Source of the DNA: UBA9676 sp036522155
GTDB taxonomy: Bacteria > Actinomycetota > Actinomycetes > Streptosporangiales > Streptosporangiaceae
Direction of reading: 5' to 3'
Assembly (NCBI GenBank): GCA_036522155.1
Contig: DATDGI010000246.1
Span: 1-12,523 of the forward strand
Length of the DNA: 12,523 nt
Notes under the pieces: model-generated
What the model was told of the DNA's origin: nothing
Seen by the model: only the letters and a program-made list of their open reading frames with translations
Database searches by the model: none
Shown: piece by piece, positions 1 to 5,488 of the stretch
Position numbering within the stretch: position 1 is the stretch's first letter
How the letters are laid out: each line of letters starts with the position of its first letter
Translations under genes and position numbers: made by a program

Positions 1-1509
1 GTCGAGCATCCCGCCCGTCTCGTTGCAGACCGCGGTGTACACGACCTGTCCGGTAGCGAGCTTGCGAATGTTGCGGGTGACGGCCGCCTGGAGCAGCGCC
101 TCGGCGTCGGGGCCCACCACCTCGAACTTCCGCAAGGGGGAGAGGTCCATCACGACCGCGCCCTCACGGCAGGCCCAGTACTCGTCGATCGCGCCGTGGT
201 TGTCGAAGCTCGTCGGCAGCCAGTAGCCGCGGTATTCGGTTGTCCGCCCGGTCAGCTGCGACCAGCGTGGCTGGAATCCGGTCTCCCTGGTCAGCTTGGG
301 CTCGCTGTCCGGGGTGACCCGGTGGGCTATCGCCATCGAGAACCTCCGCTCGGCCGGGTAGACGCGGACATGGATGTCGGTCGGGTTCCAGGCGTTGGCA
401 GGATCGATGTCGTCCGGGCAGGCGGAGGAGGCGCACACCAGGTCGCTCATGGCCCGCAGCAGGACATAGTCGCCGGGCCGCGACCACGGCTCGTCGAAGA
501 GCAGCTGGTTCGCCTCGTTGAAGGAGGTGTTGTAGAAGAAGTTGAGCGCCGGCCAGCCGCGGCGGGCCGCGATGCCGTACGGGGCAAGCTGGCCGTTGAA
601 GTTGTCGGTGCAGTTCACATGGCCCGGGTAGCCCTTGTCCTCGTAGTACTTGGCGTTGCAGGCCAGCGCGAACGTGTCATGGCGGCCGACGGTGTCGCGG
701 ACCACCTCCACCAGCGGGCGCATGTCCTGGTCGTAGAACTTCCCGAACAGCCCCGGCTGGGGGTAGGCGTTCCCCATCAGGTTGCGCGTGGTGGTGGCGT
801 CCAGGCCGCGTTCGGTTCCCTCAGCGAGCCGCCTGGCGTGGAAGGCGAGGAAGTCGGAGCACTGGCGGCCCTCCACGTCGATCACCTGGATGTACTGGCC
901 CGCCTCGACCTCGTATGAGCGCGCGGTGGCGGTGTCCACGCGCAGGTCGAGCAGCGGGTCGGCGAGCGGCGGCGGAAGATGCGGCTCGCGAGCCTGCCGC
1001 GGCACCGCCCGCCTGACCTCGACGACCAGGTCGGAGGGAGGATTGTGCTCGTCCACGCCCATCAGCCCGCCGGGGGCGGCCAGCACGCAGGTAACGCGCC
1101 GTTGCGCGGTGAACTCCGCCCGCGTGCCCGCGGGTGACCACTCGCCGAACAGCGCCACCGCCCGCGCCCGCTCCGGGTCGAGCCCCCTCGCCGCCAGCGG
1201 GCCGATGACCGCGGCGCCTTCCGCCTCAGGCGGCCGCCGGCCGCCGGGCCCGGACCGGGCCACCGCGCGCAGCACCGTTGCGGCGGTGTCGGCCGCCGTC
1301 CCGAGCGCCCCGTAGTCCTCCCCGCCGTCGGCGAGCACGGTGAGCTCGCCCCGCTGACGGCCTTCGGCGTCGGTGACCGTGAGCACATCGCCCGCGTCAA
1401 GCTCGAGCGCGGTGACGGCCCCGGGGTGCACCCGGTACCGCTCCACCCCCGGATCCGCGGGCAGCAGCCCGGGCAGGACCAGACGCGGGCGCTCCGCGGA
1501 CACCGTCAC
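1..1509 (-). CDS. DUF1989 (urea carboxylase-associated) - GcvT aminomethyltransferase fusion, partial (C-terminus outside window)
   Basis: The frame is open from a GTG at 1509 to the window edge (503 codons), and the C-terminus is missing. Residues about 190-385 look like a full DUF1989 domain: AGQYIQVIDVEGRQCSDF near 203-220, HVNC ending at Cys300, and RPGDYVLLRAMSDL followed by SACPDD around Cys364. Residues about 20-167 look like a shorter, degenerate copy, with AGDVLTVTDAEGRQRGEL at 39-56 in the same pattern but no Cys. From about 428 the protein becomes GcvT-like (REGAVVMDLSPLRKFEVVG, then YTAVCNETGGMLD at the edge), so a folate-dependent methyl or aminomethyl transfer is likely. DUF1989 members include carboxyguanidine deiminase subunits, but the role here is unknown. 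The start follows the acyl-CoA dehydrogenase stop by 7 bases, with a CGGGAG site at 1526-1521; the GTG at 1503 is an alternative. The substrate is not deducible. Confidence 0.85.
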   Translation of the reverse strand, partial: MTVSAERPRLVLPGLLPADPGVERYRVHPGAVTALELDAGDVLTVTDAEGRQRGELTVLADGGEDYGALGTAADTAATVLRAVARSGPGGRRPPEAEGAAVIGPLAARGLDPERARAVALFGEWSPAGTRAEFTAQRRVTCVLAAPGGLMGVDEHNPPSDLVVEVRRAVPRQAREPHLPPPLADPLLDLRVDTATARSYEVEAGQYIQVIDVEGRQCSDFLAFHARRLAEGTERGLDATTTRNLMGNAYPQPGLFGKFYDQDMRPLVEVVRDTVGRHDTFALACNAKYYEDKGYPGHVNCTDNFNGQLAPYGIAARRGWPALNFFYNTSFNEANQLLFDEPWSRPGDYVLLRAMSDLVCASSACPDDIDPANAWNPTDIHVRVYPAERRFSMAIAHRVTPDSEPKLTRETGFQPRWSQLTGRTTEYRGYWLPTSFDNHGAIDEYWACREGAVVMDLSPLRKFEVVGPDAEALLQAAVTRNIRKLATGQVVYTAVCNETGGMLD

Positions 1510-1516
1510 CGTCAGG

Positions 1517-2917
1517 TCATCTCCCGATCGGCTCCTTGGCCTCGTCCTCGGTGGCCTGCGCGAGCAGCTTCTCCGCCAGGGCGCGCTTGCCCTTCGCGTC
1601 GAGCTTCTTGGTCTCGTTGGCGATCGCGCGCTCGTTGACGTGCTGATTCCAGTAGTCGAGCACCTCGAAGCCAAGCAGGGCCGACTTGCCCACGAACTGG
1701 CGCAGCACCTCGTTGGTCGGGCCCATCACCCAGCCCGCCTTGGCGTCCCGCAGGTACCGTTCCAGCTCCATGTCGCGCTTGTAGCCGGAGCCGCCGCAGG
1801 CGTGCAGCATCTTATCCACCACGTGCGCGACGTTCTTCGCCGCCTCGAACTTGATCTGCCAGGCCCAGTGCAGGTACGCGGCCCGGGCGGTGGTGCCCGG
1901 CTGCAGCACCCGCTGGTTGTTGTCGGTCGCCCGGTCCATCGCGTCGGCCACCGAGAGCGAGAAGACCCGGCACGCGTTGGTGTCCATGACCGCCTCGCCG
2001 ACGTAGTCCTGGATCGTCGGGTAGTCGGCCACCCGCAGGCCCACGTCCACGTGCCGCTTGCGGGTGGTGTGCCGCTTGGCGATGTCGATCGCGCCCATCG
2101 CGATGCCGTTCCACACCGACGACGAGCCAACCAGGAACCAGGGGTCCACCGACTCGTCGTTGGACTCCGCGCCGTCCCCGACCGGCCCGACGATCTGCTC
2201 GCCGGGGATCTCGCCGTTCACGTCGAGCCCGCCGGACTGGTTGCCGCGCAAGCCGAGCGCGTCCCACAGGGCCGGCTGCGCGTGCGCGTCCTCGGCATCC
2301 ACCACGAACACCGACAGGTCGTCGTACCCCTTGAAGTCCGGGCTGGTCGTCTGCACCACGTAGAAGTCGGCGAACCCCGCGGACGTGGTCCACGACGCCT
2401 TCTTCCGCACCCGGAAGCCGCCGTTGACCCGTTCGGCGCCGGAGGAGATCGGGTACCAGAAGTGGCTGCCGGTCTCCGGGTCGGAGTAGGACAGGGTGCC
2501 GATCTTCCCCGAGTTGAGCGGCCGGATGTACTTCTCGATCAGCGCGGGCGTGGCGCGCAGCATGATCGCGTTCACCGCGCCGATGTGCATGACGTAGCAC
2601 ATCGCGGTGGACGCGCAGCCGTAGCGGGCGATCGTCTCGCAGACCATCGAGTAGGCGACGTGGTCCTGGCCGAGCCCGCCGTATTCCTCGGGCACGGTCA
2701 GCGCCAGGAATCCGTGCTCGCCGAGCAGTTCCAGGTTCCGGCGCGGGAACTTGAGCTCATCGTCGGATCGTTTCGCGTTGTCCCGCATCTCCTGCTGGCA
2801 GAGATCGATCAGCGTTGACCGCAGCTCCTTTTGCCGGTCTGTCAGCAGCCAGTCGGGATCCCAGTCATACCCGAGGCCCCAGTACGGCTCGGAACCCCAC
2901 ATCTTCTCCTCGCTCAA
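1517..2917 (-). CDS. Acyl-CoA dehydrogenase-fold flavoprotein lacking the usual catalytic Glu
   Basis: This 466-residue protein has the three-part acyl-CoA dehydrogenase plan: a helical N-domain (about 25-135), a middle beta domain (139-235, with SYSDPETGS and KKASWTTSAGFADF), and a C-terminal helical domain (255-410, with GGSGY at 375-379 and RYLRDAKAG at 387-395). Family members bind FAD and normally oxidise acyl-CoA thioesters to enoyl-CoA. Here the segment that is usually YEGTSE reads M-G-P-T-N-E (398-403), so the position of the catalytic Glu is Gly399. I also see no Glu at the isovaleryl-CoA-dehydrogenase-type position, though that alignment is less certain. The family also includes amine or nitro-compound oxidases and flavin monooxygenases, so an acyl-CoA substrate should not be assumed. 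The N-terminus is unusually aromatic (WGSEPYWGLGYDWDPDW). The TTG start at 2917 is chosen because AAAGGGG lies 6 bases upstream; the ATG at 2902 is an alternative. It lies 54 bases after fhs. Confidence 0.85.
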   Translation of the reverse strand: MSEEKMWGSEPYWGLGYDWDPDWLLTDRQKELRSTLIDLCQQEMRDNAKRSDDELKFPRRNLELLGEHGFLALTVPEEYGGLGQDHVAYSMVCETIARYGCASTAMCYVMHIGAVNAIMLRATPALIEKYIRPLNSGKIGTLSYSDPETGSHFWYPISSGAERVNGGFRVRKKASWTTSAGFADFYVVQTTSPDFKGYDDLSVFVVDAEDAHAQPALWDALGLRGNQSGGLDVNGEIPGEQIVGPVGDGAESNDESVDPWFLVGSSSVWNGIAMGAIDIAKRHTTRKRHVDVGLRVADYPTIQDYVGEAVMDTNACRVFSLSVADAMDRATDNNQRVLQPGTTARAAYLHWAWQIKFEAAKNVAHVVDKMLHACGGSGYKRDMELERYLRDAKAGWVMGPTNEVLRQFVGKSALLGFEVLDYWNQHVNERAIANETKKLDAKGKRALAEKLLAQATEDEAKEPIGR

Positions 2918-2971
2918 CCCGGACCCCTTTACTTGATCTGCAACCGCGACAGTGGACGACGTTTACCTGCA

Positions 2972-4789
2972 CTACACGTTGCCGAGGGTACGCCTGAGAC
3001 CCGCCCGCGGAAAGGGCGTGAAGCCGCCGGCGGTGTGCCCGTTCACGGCGGGCACCGGCGGCGTCATGACCATCGGCCGGGTCTGCGCGGATAAGGACAG
3101 CCCGACGATCTCACCCTCGCTGTCAAGATCGATCCGGGCGGCGGCCGGGTTCGCCGACAGCCCCGGCATGGTCCGCATCTCGCCGCAGATCGGGTAGACG
3201 AACCCGGCGCCGACCGAGGCCCGGACCTCCCGCACCGGCAGCGTCCAGCCGGTCGGGGCCCCCTTGAGCGAGGGATCCGACGAGATGGACAGGTGCGTCT
3301 TCGCGATACACACCGGGAGCGTGCCGAACCCGGCCGCCTCGTAGGTTTCGAGTTGCTTGCTCGCCTGCGGCGAGTACTCGACGCCGTCGGCGCCGTAGAC
3401 GCGGGCCGCGACGGTCTCGATCTTGTCCTTCAGGCTCGCCTGCTCGTCGTAGAGGAAGCGGAATCCGCTGGGCTCGGCGGCGGCCTCCGCGACCGCTTCG
3501 GCCAGCTCGGCCGCGCCGCGGCCGCCGTCGGCGAAGTGCGTGCACCCCGCGGACCTGGCGCCGGCCGCCGCCGCCCCCTCCAGGATGGCACGGTGCTCGG
3601 AGGGATGGTCGGTCGGGAACGAGTTGATGGCCACCACGGCGGGCACGCCATGCAGCCGCACGTTCTCGATCTGCTTGCGCAGGTTGGCGGCGCCCGCGAG
3701 CACGTCGTCCGGATTCTCCGTGAGCAGGTCCGCGGGCAGCGGCCGTCCCGCGATGATCTTGTATTTGCCGGAGTGCGCCTTTAGCGCCCTGACCGTGGTC
3801 ACCACGACGGCCGCGTCGGGCCGCAGGCCCGAGGCGCGGCACTTGATGTTGAAGAACCGCTCCGCTCCCATGTCGGCGCCGAACCCCGCCTCGGTCACGA
3901 GGTAGTCACCCGTGTGGATGCCGATCAGGTCGGCAACCACCGAGGAGTTCCCGGTGGCGATGTTGCCGAACGGCCCGGTATGCACCAGTACCGGGGTGTT
4001 CTCCAGCGTCTGGAGCAGGTTCGGCTTGATCGCGTCCCTGAGGATCACGGCCATCGACCCGGCGGCGCTCAGCTGCTCGGCGGTGACCGGGCTCCCGGCC
4101 GAGGTGTAGCCGACCACCACCCTCCCGAGCCGCGCCCGCAGATCTGCCAGCGACCTGCTCAGCGCCAGCGTGGCCATGACCTCGGAGGCGGCAGTGATGT
4201 CGAACCCGGTCTGCCTCGGCACCCCATCGAGACGCGAGCCGAGCCCGATCACGATGTTGCGCAGCGCCCGGTCGTTGACGTCGAGCACCCGGCGCCAGGT
4301 GATGTTGTACGGATCGAGGCCAAGCGCGTTGCCCTGGTACAGATGGTTGTCGATCATCGCGGCCAGCATGTTGTGCGCGGCGGTGACCGCGTGCATGTCG
4401 CCGGTCAGGTGCAGGTTCAGCACCTCCATCGGGACGACCTGGCTGTACCCGCCGCCCGCCGCGCCGCCCTTGATGCCGAACGTCGGTCCCATGGACGGCT
4501 GCCTGATCGTCACGGTGGCCCGCTTGCCGATGTGCCGGAATCCCTGGCCCAGCCCGACGGTGGTGGTGGTCTTCCCCTCGCCCAGCGGCGTCGGGGTAAC
4601 GGCGGTGACCACCACGTACTTCGCCTCCGGCCGGCCGGCCAGTTCGTCGATCGCCGCCAGCTTGATCTTCACCACGCTCTCGCCGTACGGCTCCAGCAGG
4701 TGGGGCCCGATGCCCAGGTCGTGGGCGATGTCATCAAGGGGCTTGAGCAGCGCCTTGCGGGCGATGTCGAGGTCGCTTGGGATTGCCAT
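2972..4789 (-). CDS. fhs: Formate-tetrahydrofolate ligase (10-formyl-THF synthetase)
   Basis: This cytosolic enzyme interconverts formate, ATP and THF with 10-formyl-THF, ADP and phosphate. The sequence shows the nucleotide-binding loop TPTPLGEGKTTTT (65-77), the family signature QPSMGPTFGIKGGAAGGGYS (97-116), and the conserved late motif PICGEMRTMPGLSANPAA. The family core ends near residue 564 (after GEIVGLS); about 40 further residues (SLSAQTRP... to TLGNV) extend beyond the usual terminus. The ATG at 4789 has GAGGAG 5 bases upstream, overlapping the soxG stop, and only 9 bases separate the genes, so translation is probably coupled. Next to a Sox-type demethylating enzyme that loads THF, its likely job is to drain 10-formyl-THF to formate with ATP gain, or to return formate to the folate pool. 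The family call is very secure; the direction in the cell is inferred. Confidence 0.97.
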   Translation of the reverse strand: MAIPSDLDIARKALLKPLDDIAHDLGIGPHLLEPYGESVVKIKLAAIDELAGRPEAKYVVVTAVTPTPLGEGKTTTTVGLGQGFRHIGKRATVTIRQPSMGPTFGIKGGAAGGGYSQVVPMEVLNLHLTGDMHAVTAAHNMLAAMIDNHLYQGNALGLDPYNITWRRVLDVNDRALRNIVIGLGSRLDGVPRQTGFDITAASEVMATLALSRSLADLRARLGRVVVGYTSAGSPVTAEQLSAAGSMAVILRDAIKPNLLQTLENTPVLVHTGPFGNIATGNSSVVADLIGIHTGDYLVTEAGFGADMGAERFFNIKCRASGLRPDAAVVVTTVRALKAHSGKYKIIAGRPLPADLLTENPDDVLAGAANLRKQIENVRLHGVPAVVAINSFPTDHPSEHRAILEGAAAAGARSAGCTHFADGGRGAAELAEAVAEAAAEPSGFRFLYDEQASLKDKIETVAARVYGADGVEYSPQASKQLETYEAAGFGTLPVCIAKTHLSISSDPSLKGAPTGWTLPVREVRASVGAGFVYPICGEMRTMPGLSANPAAARIDLDSEGEIVGLSLSAQTRPMVMTPPVPAVNGHTAGGFTPFPRAGLRRTLGNV

Positions 4790-4798
4790 GCGGACTCC

Positions 4799-5488
4799 TC
4801 AGATTCCGGGTGGGGTGAAGCCGTCGATCTCGATGCCGAATTCGCTGCCCGCCGCCAGCAGCTCGCCGAACAGGTAAGCGCCGGAGGAGCGCTCACAGTG
4901 CAGCAGGTAGGAGCGCTCGCCGCCGGTGTCGTCACGGATCACGTCGGTGGCCACGGCGGCCACCGCGCAGCGGAAGGCCGCGCCGTCCGGCGTGATGTCG
5001 TCGCCGGTGTCGATGCCGCAGACCTTGGCCAGGACGCCGGCCCCGCGCGAGCCGCTGAGCCTGATAAGGGCGCGGCCGTGGGTGATGTCGGTCGCCGTCG
5101 CCAGCTCGCCGGGGAACCGGGAGGCGAGGCCCGTCGCGCGGACGGCCAGGGCAGGGCCCTGGCCCGGCGCGGCCAGCAGCAGCCACTCCCCTGGCCCGGA
5201 CCCGGCCACCAGCGTGCCGTCCCGATCCCTGGCCGCACGGCCGAACGGCACTCCGAGCTCGGCGGCGGCGCCGCCGCCGACCGGGGCCCGCAGCTGGACC
5301 TTGGCCAGCGGGGTGCAGTCGGTGAGGGTGAGCCCGGCGCGTGCCCGGCGGCCGCTCACCTCCCAGCCCGCGAGGACGAGCACCGGCGGCGGCGGAGCGA
5401 TCGGGCTGCGGGCCACCGGCACCGTGCTGGCAGGCCCCGTGGCGCCAGGCCCCGTGCTGGCAGGCCCCCTGCTGGCAGGTTCAGACAC
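4799..5488 (-). CDS. soxG: Sarcosine oxidase / N-methylglutamate dehydrogenase gamma subunit
   Basis: This 229-residue protein lies between the alpha subunit and fhs, the usual place of SoxG (MgdD in the N-methylglutamate nomenclature). The body (about 40-229) is alanine- and glycine-rich and has gamma-subunit-like segments such as GPGEWLLLA, TDITHGRALIRLSG and CGIDTGDDI. The gamma subunit resembles the GcvT/YgfZ fold and is structural. Sequence conservation in this family is weak, so position carries part of the assignment. The start GTG at 5488 overlaps the soxA stop by 8 bases and is preceded by GGGGAG with 7-base spacing. Residues 5-24 are a low-complexity stretch of Pro-Ala-Ser-Thr-Gly made by a 15-bp tandem repeat, probably a disordered tail. 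A shorter start could be argued, but no alternative keeps the overlap. Confidence 0.85.
   Translation of the reverse strand: MSEPASRGPASTGPGATGPASTVPVARSPIAPPPPVLVLAGWEVSGRRARAGLTLTDCTPLAKVQLRAPVGGGAAAELGVPFGRAARDRDGTLVAGSGPGEWLLLAAPGQGPALAVRATGLASRFPGELATATDITHGRALIRLSGSRGAGVLAKVCGIDTGDDITPDGAAFRCAVAAVATDVIRDDTGGERSYLLHCERSSGAYLFGELLAAGSEFGIEIDGFTPPGI
5424..5483. repeat. Four 15-bp tandem repeats in the start of soxG
   Basis: Four units lie head to tail: GTGCTGGCAGGCCCC (5424-5438), GTGGCGCCAGGCCCC (5439-5453), GTGCTGGCAGGCCCC (5454-5468) and CTGCTGGCAGGTTCA (5469-5483). Units 1 and 3 are identical. Because 15 is a multiple of three, copy-number change would add or remove five residues (P-A-S-x-G on the minus strand) without breaking the frame. 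The last unit runs into the soxA stop and the first codons of soxG. Confidence 0.9.

Noticed and set aside
1507..1520. ATG at 1520 overlapping the acyl-CoA dehydrogenase stop (ATGA) as the start of the next gene
   Set aside because: That ATG is followed by a stop two codons later and is in the wrong frame for the DUF1989-GcvT protein. The GTG at 1509 is in frame.
1373..2818. A 481-codon plus-strand frame opposite the acyl-CoA dehydrogenase gene
   Set aside because: No recognisable motif and biased low-complexity composition. The opposite strand has an unmistakable acyl-CoA dehydrogenase fold sequence.
1517..2917. Reading the flavoprotein and the GcvT fusion as a DMSP demethylation pair (DmdC/DmdA)
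   Set aside because: The flavoprotein lacks the acyl-CoA dehydrogenase base, the GcvT protein carries DUF1989 domains unlike DmdA, and no DmdB- or DmdD-like gene is present in the window.
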